The notes: generated by a model not told the origin, from the sequence alone. DNA of 64,000 nt from Chitinophaga sp. YR573 (GCF_900110995.1 NZ_FOJF01000001.1:2187199-2251198), one strand, 5' to 3'; shown: positions 17,403 through 26,146, numbered from the stretch's first letter. Numbers and translations are program-made.

Positions 17403-18404
17403 CTATGGTACTTCTACTGCGTTCAGGATCTCGCTTAAGATGTTCTCGCTTGTTACATTCTCCGCTTCTGCTTCATAGGTAAGACCCACACGATGACGCA
17501 TTACATCAAAGCAGATGCTGCGTACGTCCTCAGGAATTACATATCCGCGGCGTTTCATGAAAGCATATGCCTTGGCAGCTAATGCCAGGTTAATACTTGC
17601 CCTTGGTGATCCACCATAAGAAATCAGTGGTTTCAGTTTCTGCAGTTTATAATCTTCAGGATTACGGGTAGCAAAAACGATATCAAGAATATAGCGTTCG
17701 ATTTTTTCGTCCATGTATACTTCCCTTACCAGCTTACGCGCTTCCAGGATGTCTGCAGGTTGAATAACCGGGTTGATCTTGGCAGTATTCTGCGGATTCA
17801 GGTTCTGACGGATGATGTGCAGCTCTTCCTCTTTAGTAGGATAGCCGATCACCACTTTCAGCATAAAACGGTCTACCTGCGCTTCAGGCAGGGTATAGGT
17901 ACCTTCCTGTTCTATCGGGTTCTGGGTAGCCAGTACCAGGAACGGATCATCCAGCTTGAAAGTAGTATCACCGATAGTGATCTGTCTTTCCTGCATAGCT
18001 TCCAGCAAAGCACTCTGTACTTTGGCCGGGGCACGGTTGATCTCATCCGCCAGGATAAAGTTGGCGAAGATAGGACCACGGCGTACGATGAACTCGTTCT
18101 TTTGCTGATTGTAGATCATGGTACCTACCACGTCGGCAGGTAACAGGTCTGGGGTAAACTGGATACGGCTGAATTTAGCATTAATAGCAGACGATAAAGA
18201 TTTGATAGATAGCGTCTTAGCCAGACCGGGAACACCTTCCAGCAGTACGTGGCCCTGTGCAAGCAGACCAATAAGCAATCTGTCTACCATGTAGCGCTGG
18301 CCTACGATCACCTTACTTAGTTCAAGGTTCAACAGGTCTACAAATGCGCTGGCCTGGTGGATCTTTTCATTCAGTTGACGGATATCAGTCGATGTATTCT
18401 CCAT
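17403..18404 (-). CDS. moxR: MoxR family AAA+ ATPase
   Basis: This 333-residue ATPase has Walker A GVPGLAKT (57-64), Walker B LADEIN (118-123), the MoxR stretch RAPAKVQSALLEAMQER and sensor 1 LATQNPIEQEGTY. MoxR ATPases act as chaperone-like machines with VWA proteins, here BatA and DUF58. It is the first gene of a four-gene leftward operon. The 293-bp region upstream, shared with the divergent 113-residue gene, contains no exact TAnnTTTG on the minus strand, so its promoter was not located. Confidence 0.95.
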   Translation of the reverse strand: MENTSTDIRQLNEKIHQASAFVDLLNLELSKVIVGQRYMVDRLLIGLLAQGHVLLEGVPGLAKTLSIKSLSSAINAKFSRIQFTPDLLPADVVGTMIYNQQKNEFIVRRGPIFANFILADEINRAPAKVQSALLEAMQERQITIGDTTFKLDDPFLVLATQNPIEQEGTYTLPEAQVDRFMLKVVIGYPTKEEELHIIRQNLNPQNTAKINPVIQPADILEARKLVREVYMDEKIERYILDIVFATRNPEDYKLQKLKPLISYGGSPRASINLALAAKAYAFMKRRGYVIPEDVRSICFDVMRHRVGLTYEAEAENVTSENILSEILNAVEVP

Positions 18405-18641
18405 GCTTATATATTATTTTCAAGTTAGCTAAAGTAAACATTCCGCCGGGAAAACCCTGCGGCAATTGGCGGTGTAGGCCGTTAAAATGCTGTTAATTAT
18501 CCAATTACGAATGACAATTTACGAGTTACTATCTGGCTATCAAACATCTGTGTCAATAATTCCTCTTTTGGTTCTCATCAGTATATGGCGGCACCAAATT
18601 AATAAAGCCCCGCCACATTTATATCATCTTTTTTTATAACG

Positions 18642-18649
18642 TACATTTG
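18642..18649 (+). promoter_or_regulatory. Candidate -7 element for the 113-residue gene and cyclophilin
   Basis: TACATTTG matches TAnnTTTG exactly and lies 48 bp before the ATG at 18698. A T-rich -33 region (CATTTA, about 18616) is weak. Confidence 0.45.
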
Positions 18650-18697
18650 CACTCCTAACTCCCTGATAGGGAACTCATAATTAAAAATCTTCACAAG

Positions 18698-19039
18698 ATG
18701 CAGGACGAATTCGCACAGCAATGGAAGCGTTTGGAGGATATGCTTACGGAACGTTTTGGTAAAAAACCAAATATGGAGGCCATCCTCTTTTTAATAGGTA
18801 TCCAGGAATTGGCACATGCCAAAACCAAATTCACAAAAGAACAGAAACAGGACCTCATGCATGTGGCCACCTGTACCCTGTTAAGCCAGAGCGGCTATTA
18901 TGAACCCGAAGGATTTGATCCGGACGGCTGGCCGCATTTTAAAGAAGTACAACCGGTTCCCAAAATGGGTATGATGGAACAGGAGAGATTTTTGAAGGAA
19001 CATATCATCGCTTATTTTGATGACCTTGAGGGACTCTAG
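18698..19039 (+). CDS. Conserved hypothetical protein, cytoplasmic, 113 residues
   Basis: I do not recognise a named family. The protein is acidic and probably all-helical at first (QQWKRLEDMLTERFGKKPNMEAILFLIGIQELA). A segment KEQKQDLMHVATCTLLSQSGYYEPEG follows, and then a Trp/Pro-rich stretch DPDGWPHFKEVQPVP. Similar short proteins occur in Chitinophagaceae as far as I recall. It has its own promoter-like element and is followed 14 bp later by a cyclophilin gene, so the two are probably co-transcribed. There is no signal peptide and no catalytic motif. Confidence 0.7.
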   Translation: MQDEFAQQWKRLEDMLTERFGKKPNMEAILFLIGIQELAHAKTKFTKEQKQDLMHVATCTLLSQSGYYEPEGFDPDGWPHFKEVQPVPKMGMMEQERFLKEHIIAYFDDLEGL

Positions 19040-19053
19040 TAAATAACCACCCC

Positions 19054-19710
19054 ATGAAAAAACATCTACTTCTTTTACTACTGCTGCTTTCCACTACCAG
19101 CGCCATGGCCAAACATCGTAAAGTAAAGCTGATCACGCCCTATGGCACCATGATCATCCTTCTCTATGATCAGACACCAAAACACCGGGATAACTTCATT
19201 AAGCTCACAAAGGCCCATTTCTATGACAGTACCCTCTTTCACCGGGTTATTAGCACATTTATGATCCAGGGTGGTGACCCCACCTCTAAACATGCCCAAC
19301 CGGGTACTGCATTAGGTGAAGGAGATAATGGATATACCATCCCGGCAGAGTTGCAGCTGAACCTGTTTCATATAAAAGGCGCCCTGGCGGCGGCAAGGGA
19401 CGATAATCCCGCCAAAGCCAGTTCGGGATGTCAGTTTTATATTGTACAGGGGAAAAAGTGGACAGATGAAGAGCTGGACAAACTGGAGAAAAACCGGCTG
19501 GGCAGGAAAATCCCCACAGACCAGCGGGAGATCTACAAAAAAGAAGGGGGCACCCCACAACTGGACCAGAGTTATACTGTATTTGGTCGGGTAATAAAAG
19601 GGTTAGATGTGATTGATAAGATAGCAGCATTAAAAACAGATCAGAATGATCGTCCGTTAACAGATGTTCCCATGAGGATTAAGTTGATACACAAGTTCCT
19701 TTTCTTTTGA
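19054..19710 (+). CDS. Exported cyclophilin-type peptidyl-prolyl isomerase
   Basis: This 218-residue protein has a signal peptide (about 1-19, ending SAMA). The cyclophilin core has FHRV (62-65) and QGGD (72-75), then LAAARDDNPAKASSGCQFYI and YTVFGRVIKGLDVIDKI. It should catalyse proline cis-trans isomerisation during folding in the periplasm. An insertion of about 35 residues rich in Lys and Glu (GKKWTDEELDKLEKNRLGRK) is common in Bacteroidota members. It follows the 113-residue gene by 14 bp. Confidence 0.92.
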   Translation: MKKHLLLLLLLLSTTSAMAKHRKVKLITPYGTMIILLYDQTPKHRDNFIKLTKAHFYDSTLFHRVISTFMIQGGDPTSKHAQPGTALGEGDNGYTIPAELQLNLFHIKGALAAARDDNPAKASSGCQFYIVQGKKWTDEELDKLEKNRLGRKIPTDQREIYKKEGGTPQLDQSYTVFGRVIKGLDVIDKIAALKTDQNDRPLTDVPMRIKLIHKFLFF

Positions 19711-19766
19711 CACAAACATTGTAATTTGGAATTTCCTTACTTTTACCGCTCAAAATCAAACTTGCC

Positions 19767-20147
19767 ATGAATTTTCCATCAAATCTGCGTTACACCAAAG
19801 ACCATGAATGGGTTTTATTAGAAGGTAACATCGCTACCATAGGTATTACAGAATTTGCACAGCGCGAATTAGGTGATATCGTATTTGTAGATATTCCTAC
19901 TGTAGGAAAGGCACTGGACGCAGAAGAAGTATTTGGTACTGTTGAAGCAGTAAAGACAGTTTCTGACCTGTTTTTACCGGTAGCTGGTACTATTAATGAA
20001 ATCAATCCTGAGCTGGATGGCTCACCTGAGCTGGTAAACCAGGAGCCTTATGGTGAAGGCTGGATGGTAAAAATGACTGTAAAGAATCCTGCAGATGTAG
20101 CTGCATTACTGGATGCTGCTGCTTACCAGGCATTGGTAGGTGAGTAA
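19767..20147 (+). CDS. gcvH: Glycine cleavage system H protein
   Basis: At 126 residues this is a full-length lipoyl carrier. The lipoylated lysine is Lys63 in [13 protein letters not shown], and the C-terminal part [21 protein letters not shown] is characteristic. It shuttles the aminomethyl group between the P, T and L proteins. None of those genes is nearby, which is common in Bacteroidota. A near-match promoter element TACTTTTA lies at 19738-19745. A long hairpin at 20197-20230 follows the gene. Confidence 0.97.
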   Translation: MNFPSNLRYTKDHEWVLLEGNIATIGITEFAQRELGDIVFVDIPTVGKALDAEEVFGTVEAVKTVSDLFLPVAGTINEINPELDGSPELVNQEPYGEGWMVKMTVKNPADVAALLDAAAYQALVGE

Positions 20148-20196
20148 TCACAACTCCGGAAACTATTAATAAAAGGTTAAAAAGGGTATGCCCGCT

Positions 20197-20230
20197 AAGG
20201 TTATAAGGTTAGTAATAACTTTATAACCTT
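20197..20230 (+). terminator. 15-bp hairpin with GTAA loop after gcvH
   Basis: Arms 20197-20211 and 20216-20230 pair over 15 positions with one G-T wobble, and the loop is GTAA. Only AATTTTATA follows, so it is either a weak terminator for gcvH or an RNA structure in the leader of the vanZ-like gene. Confidence 0.5.
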
Positions 20231-20262
20231 AATTTTATACCCCATCATCAAAACAGATAGAC

Positions 20263-20652
20263 GTGCCAGCACTCAGGAATTTAAGATTTTACATACCAGC
20301 CATTCTATGGATCTTGTTGGTACTATTTCTCTGTACTCTTCCCGGAAATGACTTGCCCAAGTCCCCGATATTTGAAAAGATCCATATGGATAAGATCGTA
20401 CACTTCGGTTTATTCGGATGTACGGTACTCTTATTATGCCTTGGTTATTATCGTCGGCATGGGTTTATCTCTAAGCTCACATTCACGTTCTTTGCAATTT
20501 CCGCGGCCTTCTACGGCCTGGCAATTGAATATATCCAGAAGTATTTTGCTATTCAGCGCAGCTTTGATATGGCAGATGTAGCGGCAGATACAATAGGTGC
20601 AATAGCTGGTATTCTGGCTTTTAAGCTGATCAGAAAATGGTGGCTGAGATAA
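20263..20652 (+). CDS. VanZ-like family membrane protein
   Basis: This 129-residue protein has four hydrophobic segments and the VanZ-like pattern: LPGNDLP, then MDKIVHFGLFGCTVLLL, ending with DMADVAADTIGAIAGI. The charged pairs DK..H.G and D..D..A.. are the conserved part of the family. VanZ proteins have been linked to teicoplanin resistance, but most members have no known function. The start is GTG at 20263. A strong bidirectional terminator separates it from the convergent OmpA-type gene. Confidence 0.88.
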   Translation: MPALRNLRFYIPAILWILLVLFLCTLPGNDLPKSPIFEKIHMDKIVHFGLFGCTVLLLCLGYYRRHGFISKLTFTFFAISAAFYGLAIEYIQKYFAIQRSFDMADVAADTIGAIAGILAFKLIRKWWLR

Positions 20653-20658
20653 AAAAGA

Positions 20659-20694
20659 AAAGCCCTCACGTCTGAGACATGAGGGCTTTTTTTT
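20659..20694. terminator. Bidirectional terminator
   Basis: Stem AGCCCTCA (20661-20668) pairs with TGAGGGCT (20680-20687), with a GTC/GAC inner helix. An A-tract lies to the left and a run of eight T to the right. It serves both the vanZ-like gene (+) and the OmpA lipoprotein (-). Confidence 0.9.
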
Positions 20695-20706
20695 ATGATG
20701 TATTAA

Positions 20707-21381
20707 TTATTGCGCTTCTTGTTTCGCATCAGACTTCATCTTATCATTTGCATAGATAGAGAACTCTACACGACGGTTCTTAGCCTTGTTAGCATCAGAG
20801 TTATTAGGCACTACAGGTTGTTTTGAACCATACCAGAATGTCTGTACACGGCTGGCAGCAACTCCCTGATTTTTCAGATAATTAGCTACAGCAGTGGCAC
20901 GTCTTTCAGATAATGCATTGTTGTATGCATCTGTACCGGTAGTATCTGTATGACCTTCCACACGTACATAAGTATCAGGATACTTATTCAGAATGGTAGC
21001 CAGTTGCTTAATGTTAGTCTGTGCAGTAGAGGTAAGATCTGATTTATCAAAACCAAACAGTACGCCTGAGTTAAAGGTTACATTGATACCTTCACCTACA
21101 CGTTCTACTGTAGCATTCGGTACTTCTGTTTTTATTTCCTGGGCCTGTTTGTCCATTTTCTTTCCGATCAGTACACCAGCGGTACCGCCTACAGCAGCAC
21201 CAATAATAGCACCCAACGCAGTATTACCTGCTACACGGCCAATGATTGCGCCAGTTGCAGCTCCACCGCCAACGCCTATGGCAGCGCCTTTTTTGGTGTT
21301 ATCCATGCTTTGCCACGTTTTACAGCTAAATAACGTTGTTGCACACAGTAAAATAGCCACTATAGGATTAATTCTTCTCAT
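20707..21381 (-). CDS. OmpA family lipoprotein with glycine-zipper segment
   Basis: This 224-residue lipoprotein has a lipobox ending at Cys20 (TTLFSC). A glycine-zipper region (about 30-73: GAAIGVGGGAATGAIIG and further) can insert into membranes. A C-terminal OmpA peptidoglycan-binding domain starts at about residue 105 (FGFDKSDLTSTAQTNIKQLA), with VEGHTDTTG and NALSERRATAVANYL. It is expected to tether the outer membrane to peptidoglycan. It is monocistronic, and no clear promoter element was found upstream. Confidence 0.92.
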   Translation of the reverse strand: MRRINPIVAILLCATTLFSCKTWQSMDNTKKGAAIGVGGGAATGAIIGRVAGNTALGAIIGAAVGGTAGVLIGKKMDKQAQEIKTEVPNATVERVGEGINVTFNSGVLFGFDKSDLTSTAQTNIKQLATILNKYPDTYVRVEGHTDTTGTDAYNNALSERRATAVANYLKNQGVAASRVQTFWYGSKQPVVPNNSDANKAKNRRVEFSIYANDKMKSDAKQEAQ

Positions 21382-21449
21382 CTTATGTATTTTAATTAAA
21401 TATCTGATTAATGATAATTACTGAGGGATAGACAAATATGCTGCCAGTT

Positions 21450-22514
21450 TTAACTGCCCATCTTCATTTTCTCTGCATTCTCTGCAAACTGCAGCGCCTG
21501 GATCATTTCCTGCACATCACCATTCATAAAAGCATCCAGGTTGTAAATGGTCATACCAATACGGTGATCAGTGACACGACCCTGTGGATAATTGTATGTA
21601 CGGATTTTTGCAGAGCGGTCACCCGTAGACACCAGACTTTTACGCTGGGAAGCGATCGCCTCTTCATGCTTACGCACGGCTGCTTCATATATACGTGAAC
21701 GCAGCATCTTCATAGCAATATCCCTGTTGGAGTGCTGGCTACGGCCTTCCTGGCACTCTACCACCACACCGGTAGGGATATGCGTTAAACGCACCGCAGA
21801 CTCCGTTTTGTTTACGTGCTGTCCACCCGCACCTGATGAACGGAAAGTATCCATTTTAATATCAGCTTCCCTTACATCCACATCCACTTCTTCTGCTTCC
21901 GGCAGTACTGCTACTGTTGCCGCCGATGTATGCACACGGCCTGCAGTTTCTGTTGCCGGTACACGCTGTACACGGTGTACCCCTGATTCAAACTTGAGTG
22001 TGCCGTACACATCATCTCCGGTTACTTCCAGCACAACTTCTTTATAACCGCCCGCACTACCGGGTGTCTCGTTCATAACGCTAAAACTCCACCCTTTGTT
22101 CTCAAAGTAACGCATATACATGCGTAACAGGTCACCGGCAAAGATGGCGGCCTCGTCTCCACCGGTTCCACCGCGGATTTCCAGCTGAGCATTTTTCTCA
22201 TCCTGAGGATCTTTAGGGATCAGCAAATTACGGATAGCCTCTTCCAGGTCTATCTTCTGCTGAGCCAGTTGCTCAGTTTCTTCTTTCGCCAGCTCCCTCA
22301 TTTCATCATCACCACTTTCCAGCACTTCCTTATTGAAAGCAATGCTGTCAAGTACTTTCATATAACTGTCGTACGACTTTACAATCTTCTCCAGCTGCCG
22401 GTATTCTTTACTCAGCTTACTGAACTGCTTATTATCGCGCACTATTTCCGGATTGGTCAATGCAAGAGATACTTGCTCAAACCGGCCTTTTATAGCTTCT
22501 AGTTTATCTATCAT
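21450..22514 (-). CDS. prfA: Peptide chain release factor 1
   Basis: This 354-residue protein is a full-length RF1. It has the stop-codon reading tripeptide PAT (186-188, HRVQRVPATET), which marks RF1 rather than RF2, and the catalytic GGQ (230-232, SSGAGGQHVNKTESAVR) for peptide release at UAA and UAG. An exact -7 element (CAAAATTA on the plus strand, 22564-22571) lies upstream. No terminator is obvious between its stop and the OmpA gene start. Confidence 0.97.
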   Translation of the reverse strand: MIDKLEAIKGRFEQVSLALTNPEIVRDNKQFSKLSKEYRQLEKIVKSYDSYMKVLDSIAFNKEVLESGDDEMRELAKEETEQLAQQKIDLEEAIRNLLIPKDPQDEKNAQLEIRGGTGGDEAAIFAGDLLRMYMRYFENKGWSFSVMNETPGSAGGYKEVVLEVTGDDVYGTLKFESGVHRVQRVPATETAGRVHTSAATVAVLPEAEEVDVDVREADIKMDTFRSSGAGGQHVNKTESAVRLTHIPTGVVVECQEGRSQHSNRDIAMKMLRSRIYEAAVRKHEEAIASQRKSLVSTGDRSAKIRTYNYPQGRVTDHRIGMTIYNLDAFMNGDVQEMIQALQFAENAEKMKMGS

Positions 22515-22563
22515 AATTATCTTTGATGGATGTCTAAGCAGTACGGCTGCTTAAACAGGTTTG

Positions 22564-22571
22564 CAAAATTA
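22564..22571 (-). promoter_or_regulatory. Candidate -7 element for prfA
   Basis: On the minus strand this reads TAATTTTG, an exact TAnnTTTG match, 49 bp before the prfA start codon. The -33 region is unclear. Confidence 0.45.
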
Positions 22572-22601
22572 ACACCAATTAACATAATTCGTTACAAGTA
22601 T

Positions 22602-23747
22602 ATGGTCCAACTTGCTAAATTTAAAGGAACCGCAATATTTACAGGGCAGGAATTGCTACCGGGAAACAGGGTACTTGTCTTGTCTGATAAGGGTATCGTG
22701 CAGGATATCGTACCGGAAAGTGAGGCAGGAGATAATGTACGGGAAGTGAACGGAATCCTTTGTCCGGGTTTCATAAATACGCATTGTCATCTGGAATTGT
22801 CTCATATGGCAGGTCTGATAGCCCAGGGTACCGGCCTCCCGGCCTTCCTTACCAGTGTCATGGAAAAAAGAGGTCAGCAGGACCCTGAAGCTCAGTCCAT
22901 AGCAATGGCTAACGCCGAAATGGCCATGTGGCAGAGTGGTATAACTGCTGTAGGAGATATCTGTAACGGCACCGCCTCTCTTCAACAAAAGAAAGAATCC
23001 ACCTTATATTATCACTCCTTTGTGGAATGCATGGGCTTTGTTCCTTCTTTCGCACAAAACCGCTATGAATATAGCACAGGAGTACTTGAGCAGTTCCGGG
23101 AAGCAGGATTACCTTGCTCCATTGTTCCCCATGCACCTTACTCAGTAAGCCCGGAGTTGTTTGCGCTATTATCTGCTACACCGGAGAATACGCCTGTCAG
23201 CATCCATAATCAGGAATCTGAAGCAGAAAACACACTTTACAGAGATAAAACAGGCGATTTCCTTCGTTTTTACCAGCATTTCGGGATGGATGCTACTGCA
23301 TTCCAGCCTACAGGCACGAACAGTCTGCCTGCCTGGTTACCCTGGTTCAAACAACTCCCCCTGATACTGGTGCATAATACCTTTACACAGGAATCAGATA
23401 TCCAATTCACAAAAGACAATGCCTTGCAGGCCTATTGGTGTCTTTGCCCGCAGGCTAACCTGTACATAGAAAACCGCCTGCCGGATATCCCCTTACTCCG
23501 CAGTCAGGGTTGCACCATCACCCTGGGAACAGACAGCCTCGCTTCCAATCATCAGCTGTCCATCTGGGAAGAAATCAAGACCATCCGGAAACATTTTCCT
23601 GCCATCCCACTGACTGAAATACTACAGTGGGCTACTTTAAACGGGGCCATGGCACTGGGTATTGCAGATTTATACGGTAGCTTTGAAAAGGGGAAACGCC
23701 CGGGCGTTGTTGTAATAGATGACATAGATAGTAAAAGGATTATATAA
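22602..23747 (+). CDS. Amidohydrolase family protein (ATZ/TRZ, aminofutalosine-deaminase-like)
   Basis: This 381-residue metal-dependent hydrolase has the first metal site HCHLELSHM after PGFINT, then SIHNQESEAEN, a His in LILVHNT and the last metal Asp in LGTDSLASNHQLSIWEE. The HCHLELSH form and the NQESEAE motif recall deaminases of the ATZ/TRZ and aminodeoxyfutalosine (menaquinone) type, but I would not fix the substrate. I start it at the ATG at 22602 (MVQLAKF) because the upstream open frame lacks family features. It is 28 bp upstream of mscS, probably in the same transcript. Confidence 0.82.
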   Translation: MVQLAKFKGTAIFTGQELLPGNRVLVLSDKGIVQDIVPESEAGDNVREVNGILCPGFINTHCHLELSHMAGLIAQGTGLPAFLTSVMEKRGQQDPEAQSIAMANAEMAMWQSGITAVGDICNGTASLQQKKESTLYYHSFVECMGFVPSFAQNRYEYSTGVLEQFREAGLPCSIVPHAPYSVSPELFALLSATPENTPVSIHNQESEAENTLYRDKTGDFLRFYQHFGMDATAFQPTGTNSLPAWLPWFKQLPLILVHNTFTQESDIQFTKDNALQAYWCLCPQANLYIENRLPDIPLLRSQGCTITLGTDSLASNHQLSIWEEIKTIRKHFPAIPLTEILQWATLNGAMALGIADLYGSFEKGKRPGVVVIDDIDSKRII

Positions 23748-23775
23748 TTTCGCAGCTCAGAATGCACCACAGACT

Positions 23776-24867
23776 ATGAATAATTTTTTAGACCGGATTG
23801 TCCTTGGCAACTCTATTCAGAGCTATTTTATACTGGCAATAGTATTGCTGTTCGTTTCCATGATCAAGCGTTACCTCTCTCAGGGAATAGCGAATCTGCT
23901 ATTCAAAGAGGTAAAACACTGGGTACCGGATATCCAGCAACAGGAGTTTTCACATCTGCTGTTACAGCCGCTGGAATATTTCCTGTTACTCATCGCGTTC
24001 ATGCTCACAGCAGATCATCTCAACTTTCCGCCTGAACTCAATATCAAAGTATATAATGATTTCACCTTAAAAGGGATTCTTGGTACCGCGTTGAACCTTA
24101 CACTTACCCTCTGTGTAATATGGATCGTATTACGTGCAATAGACTTTGTTACCCTCATGATCAGCAGGGGAACAGATATCGCACATGATATTACCGATAA
24201 CCAGTTCATCGTATTTTTCCGGGATTTCTTCAAAGCACTTGTATTCGTTTTTGGTGCAGTAGCATTCATCAGGATCATCTTCGGCGCAGTACTCGTGAAT
24301 AAGATTATTGCTGGTCTTGGAATAGGTGCGGCAGCCCTTGCATTGGCTGCTAAAGAGAGCATAGAAAACCTGATCGGCTCCTTTATCATCTTCTTCGACA
24401 AACCTTTCCGCGTGGGTGATACAGTTAAAGTAGATAGCTACCAGGGAAGTGTGGAGAAGATAGGATTACGCAGTACCCGTATCCGTACAAAAGAAAAAAC
24501 ATACGTAACAGTTCCTAATAAAAAGATGGTAGATAGCATCCTGGACAACCTTTCCCTGCGCACGGAGCAACGTGTGGATATGCGCCTGGAAGTAGCCGGA
24601 GATACCCCGGCCGCAAGCCTGATCCAGGTATTACAGGATATAAAAGATATCCTTAAAGGAAATGAAAAGATCCTGGAAGGATTTATAGTGAACCTGCATG
24701 ACTTCACTAAAGATACCTATGTAATACAGATCATCTACATGACCTATGTTATTGAAGGTATACAATATAATGCCCTGCGTAGTGATGTAAACCTGGCTGT
24801 GATAAAGGCTCTGGAAAACCGTGGTGCGAAATTATCCAGCACCAAAGTAGAGATCAACGAAAAATAG
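23776..24867 (+). CDS. Mechanosensitive channel MscS family protein
   Basis: This 363-residue protein has about five N-terminal membrane segments. The pore-lining helix and beta domain follow: KIIAGLGIGAAALALAAKES, then LIGSFIIFFDKPFRVGDTVKV and KIGLRSTRIRTKEKTYVTVPN. This is the standard MscS signature for channels that open under membrane tension during osmotic downshift. The extra N-terminal helices place it in the larger YnaI/YbdG-like class. It is 28 bp after the amidohydrolase gene. Confidence 0.93.
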   Translation: MNNFLDRIVLGNSIQSYFILAIVLLFVSMIKRYLSQGIANLLFKEVKHWVPDIQQQEFSHLLLQPLEYFLLLIAFMLTADHLNFPPELNIKVYNDFTLKGILGTALNLTLTLCVIWIVLRAIDFVTLMISRGTDIAHDITDNQFIVFFRDFFKALVFVFGAVAFIRIIFGAVLVNKIIAGLGIGAAALALAAKESIENLIGSFIIFFDKPFRVGDTVKVDSYQGSVEKIGLRSTRIRTKEKTYVTVPNKKMVDSILDNLSLRTEQRVDMRLEVAGDTPAASLIQVLQDIKDILKGNEKILEGFIVNLHDFTKDTYVIQIIYMTYVIEGIQYNALRSDVNLAVIKALENRGAKLSSTKVEINEK

Positions 24868-24871
24868 ACAT

Positions 24872-24905
24872 AAAAAAACCTGGCTCCTTTAAAGAGCCAG
24901 GTTCC
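24872..24905 (-). terminator. Terminator of the merR / thioredoxin-like operon
   Basis: A 10-bp perfect stem (AACCTGGCTC / GAGCCAGGTT, 24877-24886 and 24894-24903) is followed by TTTTTTTA on the minus strand. On the plus strand there is only a poor T-tract, although it may also help end mscS. Confidence 0.85.
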
Positions 24906-24926
24906 AATAAATAAGTTTCGTATCTT

Positions 24927-25445
24927 TTATTCCTTTTCTTTCCTGTTTGCTTTCAACAGAATCTTTGCCATAGCGGATTCAATCGTATCTTCTTCATCAG
25001 AATTGATACGGCCTATTTCCTTTCCTTCACGGAACACAATAAACACAGGCAGTTTCTTTACTTTATAATCCTGCGGAGCATTCGTCTGTAATTTTTCATC
25101 TGCACCATAAGTAAGAATCTGTTCATCAGGACTACCAGCCAATATCATCACTTTATATAATGCGGGTAATGCACGGCGGCTGGCATCATCCCAGGTACCT
25201 ACTACTGCTACTACATTAAACTTACCACGATTGTCTTTTACATAATTTAGCATATTCTCATTCGGCTGATACTTATTCACGCCTGAATAAAACCATGCAA
25301 AGGCACTATCATTCATCAATGTGTTCATCTCAATCTTGCCTTTCAATACTTTCTTTCCATTAGAAGCTATGCTGGTGGTGCTTTGCGCCCAGGACAGGGT
25401 AGACAGCAACAGGCCACCTCCCAGTAATAATGATTTCAATCGCAT
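24927..25445 (-). CDS. Exported thioredoxin-fold protein without any cysteine
   Basis: This 172-residue protein has a signal peptide (about 1-20, ending SWA). The fold is read from FNVVAVVGTWDDASRRALPAL (78-98), which lines up with the GTWC.DSRREVP active-site loop of Bacteroidota thioredoxin-like proteins, and from KVKKLPVFIVFREGKEIGRI, which holds the cis-proline and last strands. Where the attacking Cys should be there is Asp, and the whole protein has no cysteine. It cannot be a thiol oxidoreductase and may be a binding or chaperone module. It follows the MerR gene by 9 bp. Confidence 0.72.
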   Translation of the reverse strand: MRLKSLLLGGGLLLSTLSWAQSTTSIASNGKKVLKGKIEMNTLMNDSAFAWFYSGVNKYQPNENMLNYVKDNRGKFNVVAVVGTWDDASRRALPALYKVMILAGSPDEQILTYGADEKLQTNAPQDYKVKKLPVFIVFREGKEIGRINSDEEDTIESAMAKILLKANRKEKE

Positions 25446-25454
25446 AATTTATTT

Positions 25455-26048
25455 TTATAATTGTTCCTTCAGTTCTGATAAAAACCCCTTCACCTTAAGC
25501 AAAGCTTGTACCATTTCGAAATTACGGGCTGCTAATTTCCGGTCTTCCTTTAGTTTTTGCTTAGCTCCTTCAATGGTATACTTCCTTTCACGTAGCAGGT
25601 GATAAATAAGTTTCAGGTGGTGAATGTCTTCCTGGCGGAACAAACGATCACCTTTTCGGTTCTTTTTGGGCTGCAATATATCAAATTCATTCTCCCAATA
25701 GCGTATCAGCGATGTATTTACTTTAAACATCGTAGCTACTTCACTAATGGAATAATATTGTTTGTCCAGAGATACAGCGTCCAGCGTCTTGATAAGGTCA
25801 GGATCATCTGCGACCTCTTTCAGAGATTTACGCCCGCGTTTTTTCAGAGGAGGTTGTGACGAAGTAACAGAGGTTCCTGTTACAGACACAGGAGGAGGTG
25901 TATCTGGTGGTAACTGTATCTGAATCTTCACCCGCGGTTCATCCTCCTCCACTATCTGGGGGGGGATTACAGCCACTTTCTCTGTTTCCTTTTCAGGTAC
26001 AGGCGGAGATGGCTCCGATGAAGAAAAAAGATCCAGCTGTTGCATCAT
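25455..26048 (-). CDS. MerR family transcriptional regulator
   Basis: This 197-residue protein has a low-complexity Pro/Glu-rich N-terminal part (about 1-85). A MerR DNA-binding domain follows at about 95-165: YYSISEVATMFKVNTSLIRYWENEF, then LFRQEDIHHLKLIYHLL and the helix EGAKQKLKED. No ligand-binding domain or metal-binding Cys follows; only a short helix remains. Such MerR proteins with a disordered N-terminus are widespread in Bacteroidota and their targets are unknown. It is in operon with the cysteine-free thioredoxin-fold gene. Confidence 0.88.
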   Translation of the reverse strand: MMQQLDLFSSSEPSPPVPEKETEKVAVIPPQIVEEDEPRVKIQIQLPPDTPPPVSVTGTSVTSSQPPLKKRGRKSLKEVADDPDLIKTLDAVSLDKQYYSISEVATMFKVNTSLIRYWENEFDILQPKKNRKGDRLFRQEDIHHLKLIYHLLRERKYTIEGAKQKLKEDRKLAARNFEMVQALLKVKGFLSELKEQL

Positions 26049-26146
26049 TAGCAGTTACAATATGGCAAATATCCGTTATTTAGTCCTTGGAAAACAAACT
26101 ATTATCCCGGAACCAACAACTTTTATTTTACCAAATTACAAAAAAT

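Noticed and set aside
21592..22047. 151-codon open frame opposite prfA
   Set aside because: Complementary to the conserved GGQ region of RF1; no start signal and a Ser/Thr-rich composition.
22530..22601. Upstream extension of the amidohydrolase to 22530
   Set aside because: Adds 24 residues without family similarity; the ATG at 22602 gives the expected beta-strand start.
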